This document shows, one piece after another, positions 19,907 to 30,131 of a stretch of 64,000 nucleotides of DNA (the first letter of the stretch is position 1; each line of letters opens with the position of its first letter). A program made the translations under genes and the position numbers. Origin of the DNA: Thermoplasma sp. (GTDB lineage Archaea > Thermoplasmatota > Thermoplasmata > Thermoplasmatales > Thermoplasmataceae). Below the pieces are notes generated by a model. It was not told the DNA's origin, did not search any database, and worked only from the letters and a program-made list of their open reading frames with translations. Location of the stretch: NCBI RefSeq assembly GCF_008709555.1, contig NZ_VYIJ01000002.1, positions 89,241 to 153,240 on the forward strand, in the 5' to 3' direction.

Positions 19907-21097
19907 TTGGCTGGCGTGTCACGCTATAATTTTATAAATACTGTACATCTTCACATCCAGATGGACTACAAGCCCAGAGCCTACAGCATAATATTCGCGA
20001 GATCACTCTATGCGCTCAACTGGTTTGACATTGCTCCAGCGCTGAAATATATCTCAGTTGATCTGAACATAAACGTTATAGAAATAGGGCTGGTTACGAC
20101 GTCATTTTACATAGGCCTGGCCCTCTTCCAGCTGGTCGGGGGATCGCTTGCGCACCGCATAGGAAACCTTGTAGTTTCAATAACAGGTCTGACCATCCTT
20201 GGTGTTTCCGGTATACTTTCAGGCCTGTCCAGAAACTTCATAGAGCTTGCGACCTTCAGATTCACAGCAGGCGCAGGTTCCGCCCTCTTCTTCTCACCAG
20301 CTCTCGGTATAATTTCAGACATCGTGCCCGTAGACAGATATGGTTCGTACGTCAGCATATACAATGGCGCCTTCAGTTTCGGTGCCGGAACCGGTATATT
20401 CGCCTTCGGCTACCTTGACACGGTGTCTGGATGGCGCCTTTCACTGGTGATAGGCGGTTTGCTGCTGCTTATTGCTGATGCGGCCATGTTCCTCATGATA
20501 AGGAAGGAGAATACAAGGGTCAGAAGACCGATGAGTGAGCTCATAGCCGCCGCAAAGAAAGCCGCCATATGGATATTGCCGGTTTTAACGGTCGGAAGTG
20601 CAATATCAGAGACCATAATGGGCCAGCTGTTCGTCTATTATCTGGAGGAATACAGGCATTTTTCAGCCATAACCGCATCCGCTGCCGGATCGTTCTTTCT
20701 CTTTGTTGGCCTGCCAGGTGGGTTCATTTCGGCCTACATAATCAGGAGGTACAGCAAGAGGGTACAGGTCACTTCGCTCCTAGCCGTTATGGGTATCATA
20801 TTCTTCCTGGTACCGTTCGAAGGGAATATTGTGGAGATCCTGATCACACTCTTTGCTTTCAGTGTGCTCTCCATCTATGGTTTCTCGTACCTGTACATGG
20901 AGGCAAGCATCATAAACAGGTCGGCGGTTTCGTTCTCGCTATCCATTGTCAATTTCGTCCAGATGATGATAAGTTCGGCAATCCCCTACCTGTACACATA
21001 TGCTATATACAGCATATCGGTCAACGTTGGCTGGTATCTCCTCGGCATAATCTCTCTGGTACCTGCACTCTTTCTCATGGGCATGAAGCTGCAATGA
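19907..21097 (+). CDS. Major facilitator superfamily transporter (start possibly 19961, MDYKPRAYS)
   Basis: About 12 hydrophobic segments, GGSLAHRIGN loop motif. Confidence 0.85.
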   Translation: MAGVSRYNFINTVHLHIQMDYKPRAYSIIFARSLYALNWFDIAPALKYISVDLNINVIEIGLVTTSFYIGLALFQLVGGSLAHRIGNLVVSITGLTILGVSGILSGLSRNFIELATFRFTAGAGSALFFSPALGIISDIVPVDRYGSYVSIYNGAFSFGAGTGIFAFGYLDTVSGWRLSLVIGGLLLLIADAAMFLMIRKENTRVRRPMSELIAAAKKAAIWILPVLTVGSAISETIMGQLFVYYLEEYRHFSAITASAAGSFFLFVGLPGGFISAYIIRRYSKRVQVTSLLAVMGIIFFLVPFEGNIVEILITLFAFSVLSIYGFSYLYMEASIINRSAVSFSLSIVNFVQMMISSAIPYLYTYAIYSISVNVGWYLLGIISLVPALFLMGMKLQ

Positions 21098-21166
21098 GAA
21101 GAACGGCGGGAAATTACGAAGAAAGTGTCTCCAATACCAGGATCAATGTCCAAAAACAGCTGAAAA

Positions 21167-22366
21167 TCATGAAGATAGGACGTCCTCAAGAACGTCCCTG
21201 TCCATGAGTATATGGGATATCAGGCAGAATTCATCCGGCCTGTGCGCGTTCTCCTCTATGGTTGTGAACCATACCACAGCCGGCATATCCAGCCTGCGGA
21301 AGAAGGCTGCACAGGTACCACCGCCAATACCGATCGCCCTTGGAGTCTTCCCCCTCTTCCTCTTTATGGAATCCATCAGCCTTTTAACAACCTCTGAGTC
21401 TTCGGGCGTCTTTTTTGGAGCCTGTTCCTTCTGGACCAGATCGTATGTAATCCTGGCAGGGCTCTGCTTGTGGAATTCTGCTATCGCATCGTCCACAGTT
21501 TTCAGTACATCATCAAGGTTGTACTGTGGGAGAACCCTGCAGTCGAAATAGAATGTGTCTGTTCCTGGTATCGTATTCACGTTGTCCACATTTTTCTCGT
21601 GCTTCGTCGGTTCGAAGGTGGAGTAGGGTACATTGAAGAGGTCATCCCTCGCCGTATATTTCTCATGGAGTCTCCTGTCAAGATCCAGGAGGAACTTTGA
21701 GCCCTCCCTGAAGGCATTTATGGCGTTAACCGGCATGCTTGCATGCCACTGTTTACCCTTGACGCTGAATTTTATCCACAGTATGCTCTTCTCCGCTATC
21801 TCTATCGTCATCCCATCCTCACTACCGGCATCGGGGACTATTATAAGGTCAGACTTCTTGAATATGTTCTTCTCCAAAAGATACTGAATCCCGTATTTGC
21901 TCCCCATCTCCTCATCCGCCACGAAGGCCACGCCGAATGGGATCTTTGGCTTAAGGCCCTTCATCTTCATGTCCTTCAGTATGAGAAGAGCGGTGAATAC
22001 AGCCTGGCCATCGTCTTCAGTACCCCTGCCGTACATTCGATCCCCATCGACCGTCACATCGAATGGCGGCTTAGTCCAGAGTGTCTGGTCTCCAACAGGT
22101 ACGGTATCTATGTGAGCAACCAGCCAGAGCACCCTATCGCCCTTTCCGGTCTTGAGAACGATATTCGATCTTATCTTTCCATATTCGTCTGTCGTATCGT
22201 ATCTCTGATAATCGGAATAACCCAATTCCTTCAGTATTCTCTCGATCTCGTCTGCCCTGTCCTTCTCGCCCTCTCCACCTGAAGCTGGTGATATCGCAGG
22301 TATCCTTATTATCCTCCTTGCAACCTCAACTATGAAGTCTCTATCGGACATTGAAATAAGATCCAT
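21167..22366 (-). CDS. M20 family metallopeptidase (DapE/ArgE-like)
   Basis: VAHIDTVPVGDQTLWTKPPFDVTVDGDRMYGRGTEDDGQ, FVADEEMGSKYG metal-ligand motifs. Confidence 0.92.
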   Translation of the reverse strand: MDLISMSDRDFIVEVARRIIRIPAISPASGGEGEKDRADEIERILKELGYSDYQRYDTTDEYGKIRSNIVLKTGKGDRVLWLVAHIDTVPVGDQTLWTKPPFDVTVDGDRMYGRGTEDDGQAVFTALLILKDMKMKGLKPKIPFGVAFVADEEMGSKYGIQYLLEKNIFKKSDLIIVPDAGSEDGMTIEIAEKSILWIKFSVKGKQWHASMPVNAINAFREGSKFLLDLDRRLHEKYTARDDLFNVPYSTFEPTKHEKNVDNVNTIPGTDTFYFDCRVLPQYNLDDVLKTVDDAIAEFHKQSPARITYDLVQKEQAPKKTPEDSEVVKRLMDSIKRKRGKTPRAIGIGGGTCAAFFRRLDMPAVVWFTTIEENAHRPDEFCLISHILMDRDVLEDVLSS

Positions 22367-22508
22367 GATGGAGTATCACCCATACACGTTAAAATTTTCC
22401 CAGGTAGTAAAGAACATCCTCGCATTTTATGGATCGTGGCCTCAGCATAAACTGACGAAGAAGTCTTCAACCGGCAAAATTTTAACCCTCGTTTGTGTTG
22501 CCACTGCA

Positions 22509-23099
22509 ATGTTCAGAAAGCCTGAGTATGCCTATATATACAGAGGTGTAAGTGCCATGGTCGCTTTCACAATACTCACTGATCTGTTCCAGGCGCTGAT
22601 TCACACATATTTAACATTCACCGCGATCAATTTCATAGCACTTTACCTCAACACCTTTGCGCTTGGCATACTCTTTGCTCTCCTCATAACTTACGGCTTT
22701 CTGGAGGGATCCAGATCCGTGGAGGCCTCTGCCATCCTGCTTCTGGCCTACTTCGTACTTGATTATACAAGGTCACTTATACCCTTAAATGCCGATCCGT
22801 ACAGCAGGGCGATCTACGGCCTAATTCTACTTATACTTCCGATACTGTCCAGGACTCTGGCCCTATTCTACTACAGAAATGTGCTGACCAGATTCCTCAC
22901 GACACTATTTTTCATCATCGGATCGGCATCGGCTTTGCTGGCCTATCATGGTCTGATATATGTACATCATCCAATGAGGCATGCAGAGGAACTGTTGCTG
23001 ATACTCTATCTTATCGTGGCCTTCATATCATCCGTGACCATCTACCATTATTCGAAGAGGCAGGTTCTTCTGTATGAGAAGCAGGTCGCGAGATACTGA
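22509..23099 (+). CDS. Polytopic membrane protein of unknown function
   Basis: Hydrophobic ORF; internal start MFRKPEYAYIYRG avoids overlap with the divergent M20 gene (ORF track start 22332). Confidence 0.7.
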   Translation: MFRKPEYAYIYRGVSAMVAFTILTDLFQALIHTYLTFTAINFIALYLNTFALGILFALLITYGFLEGSRSVEASAILLLAYFVLDYTRSLIPLNADPYSRAIYGLILLILPILSRTLALFYYRNVLTRFLTTLFFIIGSASALLAYHGLIYVHHPMRHAEELLLILYLIVAFISSVTIYHYSKRQVLLYEKQVARY

Positions 23100-23107
23100 G
23101 GTTCAGA

Positions 23108-23731
23108 TCACCATATCAATGAGAGGAGTCTTCTGATATCGTTCCCCAGCGGTATCTCCCCTTGCCTTCCCTTACCTCCGATTATGTAAGAACGTGCGGA
23201 GTTGATGTGTATCATACCATTCTCCATAGAATCACCAACAGAGATTGTCTCATCCATCGAAATGTGGAGCGCGGATTGAAGTGATTTCACAGCAAGGTTC
23301 TTTCTCTCTGGGATCACCTGTATCTTCCCCCATGGCTGGATGAAACCATCTTCGTCCGTTGCGATTACGTTCGATATGTTGTAATCTATCCTCATTTTCT
23401 CGGTGAGGATATCGCAAAGCCAGGATATTCCACCGGAGACAACAGCCGTGATCACACCAGCATCCTTCAGCCTATTGATCACGGTCGATGCACCGTCCCT
23501 TATCCTTATCCCACGGAGTATGGACATCACATCATCCTTCCTGAGGCGAGGATGCATTTTCAACCAGGCCGTGACATCGCTTTGGAAGAATTCCTCATAG
23601 GAAATGAAGCCGTTCCTGTAAAGCCTGAAATTCCTGTGGTTATCAGTATGGAATCTTCTGTGAACGTACTCCCAGCTGCTTGGTTCTTCCGTAAGCGTAC
23701 CATCCATATCGAAAATGGCCAGTCTTATCAT
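23108..23731 (-). CDS. HAD-superfamily phosphatase (phosphoserine phosphatase-like)
   Basis: AIFDMDGTLTEEPSSW, AVVSGGISWLCD, ISVGDSMENGMIH. Confidence 0.9.
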   Translation of the reverse strand: MIRLAIFDMDGTLTEEPSSWEYVHRRFHTDNHRNFRLYRNGFISYEEFFQSDVTAWLKMHPRLRKDDVMSILRGIRIRDGASTVINRLKDAGVITAVVSGGISWLCDILTEKMRIDYNISNVIATDEDGFIQPWGKIQVIPERKNLAVKSLQSALHISMDETISVGDSMENGMIHINSARSYIIGGKGRQGEIPLGNDIRRLLSLIW

Positions 23732-23888
23732 TATTGCATCATTCCCTGAGATCCAGAGACCACAGCTAACGTGTTTCGGATTAGATATTTACGCCGATTA
23801 TTTAATCCTAACAAACGGTATCGCATGACCCTAAATCATATGAGAAATATGACTCCGGAGACGATCTAGGTTGTGGTGCCCGGATTTC

Positions 23889-25277
23889 TCAGTATGATTT
23901 TGAAAACACCGCTAGCCGCCCCTCTTTTCCACACACTACGCATTTGCCGGTTTCGTTCGAACCTACCATGAATCCCAGAGCGGATTTCTCGGTCTCACTC
24001 TCTATCCTGTCAGAGCACTCCTTGGAACCGCACCAGAATGCGGTTATTAGCCCCTCGTTGGTAAAGTCCTCAAGCTTAGAGGCCCTGAACACATGATCCC
24101 TGAACACCTTCTGCGCGTCATCCATCATCTTCTCTCTTATCCTTATAAGCGCATCCGGTACCTCATAGATCACCTTCGATCTCTCTATGGTCACCTTACC
24201 CGGTATGTTTCTCATCGATAATGTCAGAGTGCGGTTCTTAACCTCCCTCTCGCCAACCTCTATCCTCAACGGCACACCCCTCATTTCCCAGTCATTGAAT
24301 TTGTAGCCGGGGGTATAGTTTTCCCTATCGTCAACCTTAACCCTTATGTTTATCGTGCTGAGCGTGTTCTCAACATCCCTCGCATATTCCAGGACACCAC
24401 TGCCCGGGATCGGGATTATTATTACCTGGATGGGTGCCACGTCCGGTGGAAGGACCAGGCCCTTATCATCACCGTGTATGCCTATTATGGCTGCCAGCAG
24501 TCTCTCGCTCATGCCATATGTCGTTTGATGCACGTAGTCAAAGCTTCCGTCCTCCTTCAGATATTTTATATCGTAATTCTTTGAGAAGTTTGTCCCATAC
24601 TGGTGTATAGTTCCGATCTGGAGGGACCTGCCAGACGGTAGGACCGTATCAAATGCAATTGTGTACTTCGCTCCTGGGAATTTATCCCAATCTGGCCTCT
24701 GATCATAGAAGTATGGAAGGCACAGCTGGCTGGATATCTCACGCCATATCTCCTTGTATTGATCCATCTGCGCCTCGGCGTCCTCGTATGTTGCATGCGC
24801 AGTGTGGGCTTCGAAAAAGTGTATCTCCCTTATTCTTATGAAGGATCTGGTATGCTTCGTCTCATACCTGTAAACGCTTACTATCTGGTAGATCTTCAGG
24901 GGAAGATCAGCATGCGATCTCACCCAGAGCGAGAACATTGGATACATGGCGGATTCGCTGGTTGGCCTCAGGGCAAGCTCCTCCTCAAGATTCTCTTTCC
25001 CGCCCTTGGTGACCCAGTAGATCTCATTCTCAAAGCCCCTTATATGTTCGAATTCAACCTCCAGCATGCTCCTTCCAATGAGGATCGGGAAGTTTACCTC
25101 CTGGAAGTTCTTCTTGTCCACCGCCTTCCGCACTATTGAATCTATAAGGCTCATTATCTTCCATCCATAGGGCAGCCAAACGTTCATGCCCTTGACAGGA
25201 TATCTCTTATCGCTGAGCTCAGCAAGCGTGATTATCTCATTGTACCATTCACTGAAATTCTCCTTCTTGTTCTCCAT
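23889..25277 (-). CDS. proS: Prolyl-tRNA synthetase (archaeal/eukaryal type)
   Basis: FSEWYNEIITLAELSDKRYPVKGMNVWLPYGWKIM, ALRPTSESAMYPMFSLWVRSHADLPLKIYQ, C-terminal zinc-binding region. Confidence 0.95.
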   Translation of the reverse strand: MENKKENFSEWYNEIITLAELSDKRYPVKGMNVWLPYGWKIMSLIDSIVRKAVDKKNFQEVNFPILIGRSMLEVEFEHIRGFENEIYWVTKGGKENLEEELALRPTSESAMYPMFSLWVRSHADLPLKIYQIVSVYRYETKHTRSFIRIREIHFFEAHTAHATYEDAEAQMDQYKEIWREISSQLCLPYFYDQRPDWDKFPGAKYTIAFDTVLPSGRSLQIGTIHQYGTNFSKNYDIKYLKEDGSFDYVHQTTYGMSERLLAAIIGIHGDDKGLVLPPDVAPIQVIIIPIPGSGVLEYARDVENTLSTINIRVKVDDRENYTPGYKFNDWEMRGVPLRIEVGEREVKNRTLTLSMRNIPGKVTIERSKVIYEVPDALIRIREKMMDDAQKVFRDHVFRASKLEDFTNEGLITAFWCGSKECSDRIESETEKSALGFMVGSNETGKCVVCGKEGRLAVFSKSY

Positions 25278-25389
25278 TTTACTTAGAATTTAAGAACGAT
25301 ATTTAAATTTCTTCGTGGCGTTGCAGGCCGATCCGATACACTGTAACCGTATCACGTTGAATGATATCCACCGTGAACTGCATCCACTT

Positions 25390-25611
25390 GTGAACCACTC
25401 CTCAGCCTGAGCGGAGCTTTCTTTCAGCGTAGAATCATCTTCCTGTAGGGGTATATACCGTAGAGGCTATGGATCTCCGCAGGTATCGATTGTGCACCAG
25501 CCCTACTGCGATGGATTTAGGAGTGTTGAATATGGACTTTTCCATTGGAGGAAGTGCATGTATCCCATCGCTGAAGCTATTTAGAATTACAGCTTTCCCC
25601 AGACCTTCAAC
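25390..25611 (+). mobile_element. Relic A of IS200/IS605-like (TnpB-type) element: left-end motif, degenerate interior, right end
   Basis: Left GTGAACCACTCCTCAGCCTGAGCGGAGC...TTTCAGCG and right TTTTCCATTGGAGGAAGTGCATG...ACAGCTTTCCCCAGACCTTCAACAC match the ends at 30487-30543 and 62848-63105. Confidence 0.55.
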
Positions 25612-25730
25612 ACTTCCTTTAAAATCTGAATTCATGAAATATGGATGCCAGGACGAACTTACGGAAAATCACAAAATTTATGCCCCACGATAAGATTTGG
25701 CAGCGCTTGTAGATAATATCATATCCTGTT

Positions 25731-25815
25731 GCAGAGGTTGCCGAGTCAGGTCAAAGGCGGCAGACTCAAGATCTGCCTCCGTAGGGATTCGCCGGTTCGA
25801 ATCCGGCCCTCTGCA
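25731..25815 (+). tRNA. tRNA-Leu (anticodon CAA)
   Basis: GCAGAGGTTGCCGAGTCAGGTCAAAGGCGGCAGACTCAAGATCTGCCTCCGTAGGGATTCGCCGGTTCGAATCCGGCCCTCTGCA; acceptor GCAGAGG/CCTCTGC, loop CTCAAGA, long variable arm. Confidence 0.95.
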
Positions 25816-25828
25816 CTCTGGAGGGGCC

Positions 25829-26059
25829 ATGAGATCGGAACTTACAATAGATGACGAAGATTGCGATGCTTTTTTGCTTGCAATATCCCCTGATAACTAC
25901 GGTGGGATAAACGCAGAGTGTGTGGACGGTAAAATAAGGATAACCATCGAAGAGAAAAAATATGGTACAGTATTCTCACTTCTTGATGATATGATCAGAA
26001 GCTACGAGGTATTTGAAAAGATCCGAAATATGATACGGAGTCTCACTGCTCCACGTTGA
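25829..26059 (+). CDS. KEOPS complex subunit Pcc1-like
   Basis: [69 protein letters not shown]; Pcc1-like size and pattern. Confidence 0.75.
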   Translation: MRSELTIDDEDCDAFLLAISPDNYGGINAECVDGKIRITIEEKKYGTVFSLLDDMIRSYEVFEKIRNMIRSLTAPR

Positions 26060-26981
26060 GCTGGAGTTTTTCTGTGAGCTCCTTGTATCTGTTCCTTATG
26101 GTAACTTCTGTGACGCCTGCGACTTCAGCAACCGCTCTCTGAGTCCTTCGCTCGCCTGTCATCAGGGATGCTATGTATATGGCTGCAGCTGCCACGCCAG
26201 TTGGCCCCTTGCCAGATGTCAGCCCAGCATTTTCGGCTGCCCTAAGTATCTCTAGAGCCTTGTTTCTTGTCTCCATGGACAGCTTCAGCTTTGAACAGAA
26301 CCTGCTGATATAATCCTCGGCCTTGGACGGCATGATGTTCAACTTCAGGTATCTGCTCATTATTCTGTATGTCCTGCCGATCTCCTTCTTCTTGACTCTT
26401 GTTACGGAGGCAATCTCTCCAAGTGTTCTCGGTACATTCGTTATCCTGCATGCAGCATACAGCGCGCCGGCGACCACGCCCTCTATACTTCTTCCCCTGA
26501 TCATATTCTGTTTGACGGCTTTCCGGTATATCACTGCAGCTGTTTCCTTGACGTCGTCAGGTATGCTCAGGTTTGAAGCCATCCTCTCCAGTTCCTGGAG
26601 CGCCTGAGACAGGTTTCTCTCTGCGGCATTTGAGACCTTTATTCTCTTCTGCCACTTCCTGAGACGGTAGAGCTGTGCCCTGTTCCTAGTCGGTATGGAT
26701 CTTCCATAAGAATCCTTGTTTTTCCATGATATATCTGTAGACAGACCTTTATCGTGTATCGTGTATGTCATTGGGGATCCAGCCCTGGCCCTGCTCTCAT
26801 TCTGTTCGGAATCGAATGCTCTCCATTCTGGGCCCTGATCGATATAAGCGTCCTCAATAACTGCCCCGCACTCTCCACAGACAAGTTCACCATGCTCGTA
26901 ATCTCTATTAAGGTTCGTTGAACCGCATTCGGGGCATCTCTCAATCTCTTCAACCTTTTTCTTCTTCGTATTTTCAACCAT
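26043..26981 (-). CDS. tfb: Transcription initiation factor B (TFB)
   Basis: Zinc ribbon [30 protein letters not shown]-finger, two cyclin repeats, [28 protein letters not shown]. Confidence 0.96.
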   Translation of the reverse strand: MVENTKKKKVEEIERCPECGSTNLNRDYEHGELVCGECGAVIEDAYIDQGPEWRAFDSEQNESRARAGSPMTYTIHDKGLSTDISWKNKDSYGRSIPTRNRAQLYRLRKWQKRIKVSNAAERNLSQALQELERMASNLSIPDDVKETAAVIYRKAVKQNMIRGRSIEGVVAGALYAACRITNVPRTLGEIASVTRVKKKEIGRTYRIMSRYLKLNIMPSKAEDYISRFCSKLKLSMETRNKALEILRAAENAGLTSGKGPTGVAAAAIYIASLMTGERRTQRAVAEVAGVTEVTIRNRYKELTEKLQLNVEQ

Positions 26982-26992
26982 TTCTGATCACC

Positions 26993-27199
26993 TCAGTTAA
27001 CATAAACAACATCCGCCTGCACGCCCTGGCTATCCAGACTCACAAGCCCATAGGGTTCATCAACCGGCCCCATTATCTTCACTATCACGCCAATCTTCTT
27101 TCCACTGGCGTCATATACCTTCGTCTTCATATCTATGGGGCGGTCCAGCTGTATGACCATATCTCTTCCTTTGACATTCATTACCTTATACGCGTGCAT
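26993..27199 (-). CDS. H/ACA RNP protein Gar1-like
   Basis: 68 aa: VYDASGKKIGVIVKIMGPVDEPYGLVSL, the Gar1 core motif. Confidence 0.85.
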   Translation of the reverse strand: MHAYKVMNVKGRDMVIQLDRPIDMKTKVYDASGKKIGVIVKIMGPVDEPYGLVSLDSQGVQADVVYVN

Positions 27200-27230
27200 T
27201 CAGAGTAACATATCACTTCGTAGTATTTAA

Positions 27231-27244
27231 ACATTACGAAATGT
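27231..27244. promoter_or_regulatory. Inverted repeat between tandem TATA-like boxes upstream of gar1-tfb
   Basis: ACATT-ACGA-AATGT flanked by reverse-strand TATA-like CTTAAATAC and GTTTAAATAC. Confidence 0.45.
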
Positions 27245-27450
27245 ATTTAAGTTTTTTATTTCCTTTATTAAAGCTTTGATGTCAAATTTCGTCCACCTTT
27301 GGCTGCGAATGGAAACAAAATGAAACCATTATCGATTTATAATCCTTTTAACCACTATGCCAGCTGATCCGGTACGGAGAGACCTCCTGAATATTAACAC
27401 TGGAAAAACTATGGGGACCTGGTCGAGACGATAATCATTTATCGGCGGTA

Positions 27451-28431
27451 ATGCTACAGGTAAGAATGCTGTTAAGGATACCGACCGTGCTCAGATCGCA
27501 GGAGCTCATAGATAAGGCCTTTTCGAGGGCCAGCAGGATAGAGGAACCATACTATCCAGACAAGGCAGAACGCATAAAGAAGGAGGTACAGGACAGAATA
27601 TCCACCATAGAGAGCATAAGTCGTGCTTTCCTTGACAGGCTAGTGAAGAAATTCCCATCTATAAACAACCTGCATCCATTTTACAGCAGCCTCATAGACT
27701 TGATGTTCGACATAGACCAGTACAAGATATCGCTGTCGAAGATAGATCGGACGTCGCAGATGATAGAACAGATCAGCGGTGAACATATAAGGAGGATCAA
27801 GGCCGCGAAGACGGTTGAGGATGCAAACAGAATAATGCGATCATATTACGGCAGATTCGCATCCCTGATACATGAGATAGACCAGGATCTTCTGTTTCTC
27901 GGCAGATGCAGAGACTACATGAAGAAGATCCCTGATATAGATGTGAATCTCAGAACTTACATAATAGCTGGCATGCCAAATGTGGGAAAGAGCTCGCTGC
28001 TGGCTGCACTGACGACAAAGAAACCTCAGATCGCTCCATACCCCTTTACAACGAAGTCGGTCATCATAGGGATAGCTGAACATGGATATGAGAGAATACA
28101 GTTCATAGATACTCCTGGAATTCTTGACAGGGATTTCAACGAGATGAACCAGATAGAGAAAAACGCTGTCCTTGCCTTAAGACACATAAATGGCACTGTG
28201 ATCTTCCTTTTCGACTACAGCGATCAAGCCTTGTACTCTCCGGAAATGCAGGAACATCTCTACCAGCAGATAAGGGATCATATAAACCCAAATATTATAA
28301 GGGTACAGACGAAGATGGATATAAGCAGAGAAAGAAGAGAGGAGATAGCCATCTCTGTCAACTCTGATGGCGGCCTAGATCCGCTCAGGCTTTTAATATT
28401 CGGGAGGACTGATGGCAATGTACGAGGATGA
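27451..28431 (+). CDS. NOG1-family GTPase
   Basis: YIIAGMPNVGKSSLLAALTTKKPQIAPYPFTTKSVIIG, FIDTPGILDR; N-terminal NOG helical domain. Confidence 0.93.
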   Translation: MLQVRMLLRIPTVLRSQELIDKAFSRASRIEEPYYPDKAERIKKEVQDRISTIESISRAFLDRLVKKFPSINNLHPFYSSLIDLMFDIDQYKISLSKIDRTSQMIEQISGEHIRRIKAAKTVEDANRIMRSYYGRFASLIHEIDQDLLFLGRCRDYMKKIPDIDVNLRTYIIAGMPNVGKSSLLAALTTKKPQIAPYPFTTKSVIIGIAEHGYERIQFIDTPGILDRDFNEMNQIEKNAVLALRHINGTVIFLFDYSDQALYSPEMQEHLYQQIRDHINPNIIRVQTKMDISRERREEIAISVNSDGGLDPLRLLIFGRTDGNVRG

Positions 28432-30064
28432 GATCCGCAGGATAGCACTCATTAATGCGTACCAGCATGAGGGAAAAGCTGACATCAAATCCGTGATGGG
28501 GAAGGTCATGGCCGAGATCCCAGACATGAGGCGTGACCCAAGATCGACCAGGGAACTCGTCGCCAGGATCGTGGATGAGGTCAACTCAATGAATCCATCT
28601 GAGATCAGGGAAATTGTCGAAACGAGATATCAATCGAATATAAAGAAGGAAAAGAAGCCAGAGGATCATCGCCTGCCGGATCTCGAGGGCGTGGAAGGAC
28701 GCGTTGTGATGAGAATGGCTCCCTCACCATCAGGTCCACTGCACGTGGGACATACCAGGATGGCAATACTCAACGATGAATACGTGAAGCGATATGGTGG
28801 AGACCTCATTCTCAGGATCGAGGATACCAATCCAAAGAACATTGACCCCGATGCCTATCACATGATACCAGAGGATCTGGAATGGCTGGGCGTCAATGTT
28901 ACCAAGATGGTGATACAGAGCGATCGTTTTGATCTTTATTACAATGAAGCAAGAAAATTGATGCAGGACGGTCACATGTATGTCTGCACCTGCCCGCGGG
29001 AAGAGTTCAAGAAAAAAAGATTGGAATCCATCCCGTGCAAGGACCGCGATAATCCACCAGAGAAGAATCTTGAACTTTTCGAGAAGATGCTGGATGGAAC
29101 CATAAAGGAAGGGGGGGCGGTTGCCGTTGTGAAGACCGATCTTAGGCATCCAAACCCATCGGTGAGAGACTGGATAGCATTCAGGATAATAGAGGCAAGG
29201 CATCCTAAGGTTGGAGACAGGTACCGTGTTTACCCCATGATGAGCTTCAGCGTGGCCGTGGATGACCACTACCTTGGTCTCACCCATGTCTTGAGGGGAA
29301 AGGATCAGCTGACAAACACGGACAAACAGAGGTACATATTTGAATACAACGGCTGGAAGAAGCCTTACTATTATCATTACGGCATGATAAAGTTTCCTGG
29401 GATCAAGTTAAAAACATCGGTCATGAAGAAGGGCATACAGAGCGGTCAGTACGATGGCTGGTCCGATATAAGGCTTGGAACTGTCAGGGCCTTTGCCAGG
29501 AGAGGTTATAGACCGGAGACATTCCGAAGGTACTGGATAAACTCCGGGCTCAGGGAGATAGATGCGGTATTCTCAATAGAGATATTCGATTCCATAAACA
29601 GGGAGATCGTGGATCCAACGGCCTACAGATTCTCATTCGTGAAGGATCCTGTCAGGATAGAGATAAGGAATATGCCAGAGATAAAGGCAAAGCTTCCCCT
29701 ACATCCGACCCATCCAGAGTATGGTTTTAGGGAGTACGATGTCAACGGTCACGTGTACATATCTGGACAGGATTTCTCAGCCATATCGGATGGAGAGAGA
29801 ATAAGGCTGAAGGACCTCTGTTACATCAGGAAGAATGGAGATAACATCGTATACGATGGAATTGACATGACCGAAAGGACAAGGATAATAAACTGGTGTC
29901 CGGAAGGGTCCAGAGAATTCTCCGTCCTGAAACCAGACGGCTCCAAGGACAACGGCCTTATTGAACCAAAGTCCTCCGGTTACCGCGGAATAGCGCAGCT
30001 GGAAAGGTATGGATATGTGAACTTCGCCGAAAAAGACGATGTGGCATACTTCACACATGCATAA
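28412..30064 (+). CDS. gltX: Glutamyl-tRNA synthetase (archaeal type)
   Basis: MRMAPSPSGPLHVGHTRMAILNDEYVKRYGGDLILRIEDTNPKNIDPDAYHMI HIGH region; archaeal N-terminal extension. Confidence 0.95.
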   Translation: MAMYEDEIRRIALINAYQHEGKADIKSVMGKVMAEIPDMRRDPRSTRELVARIVDEVNSMNPSEIREIVETRYQSNIKKEKKPEDHRLPDLEGVEGRVVMRMAPSPSGPLHVGHTRMAILNDEYVKRYGGDLILRIEDTNPKNIDPDAYHMIPEDLEWLGVNVTKMVIQSDRFDLYYNEARKLMQDGHMYVCTCPREEFKKKRLESIPCKDRDNPPEKNLELFEKMLDGTIKEGGAVAVVKTDLRHPNPSVRDWIAFRIIEARHPKVGDRYRVYPMMSFSVAVDDHYLGLTHVLRGKDQLTNTDKQRYIFEYNGWKKPYYYHYGMIKFPGIKLKTSVMKKGIQSGQYDGWSDIRLGTVRAFARRGYRPETFRRYWINSGLREIDAVFSIEIFDSINREIVDPTAYRFSFVKDPVRIEIRNMPEIKAKLPLHPTHPEYGFREYDVNGHVYISGQDFSAISDGERIRLKDLCYIRKNGDNIVYDGIDMTERTRIINWCPEGSREFSVLKPDGSKDNGLIEPKSSGYRGIAQLERYGYVNFAEKDDVAYFTHA

Positions 30065-30131
30065 TTCGAAGATTACTGGCCTGAAATAACATCGTGAATG
30101 AAACAAATCATTATTTTCTTCCTTCAGCATT

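Noticed and set aside
20569-21207. 212-aa plus-strand ORF overlapping the MFS transporter
   Set aside because: Alternative frame of a coding region with a normal 12-TM protein in the main frame.
28730-29377. 215-aa minus-strand ORF inside gltX
   Set aside because: Antisense shadow ORF; GluRS motifs are intact on the plus strand.
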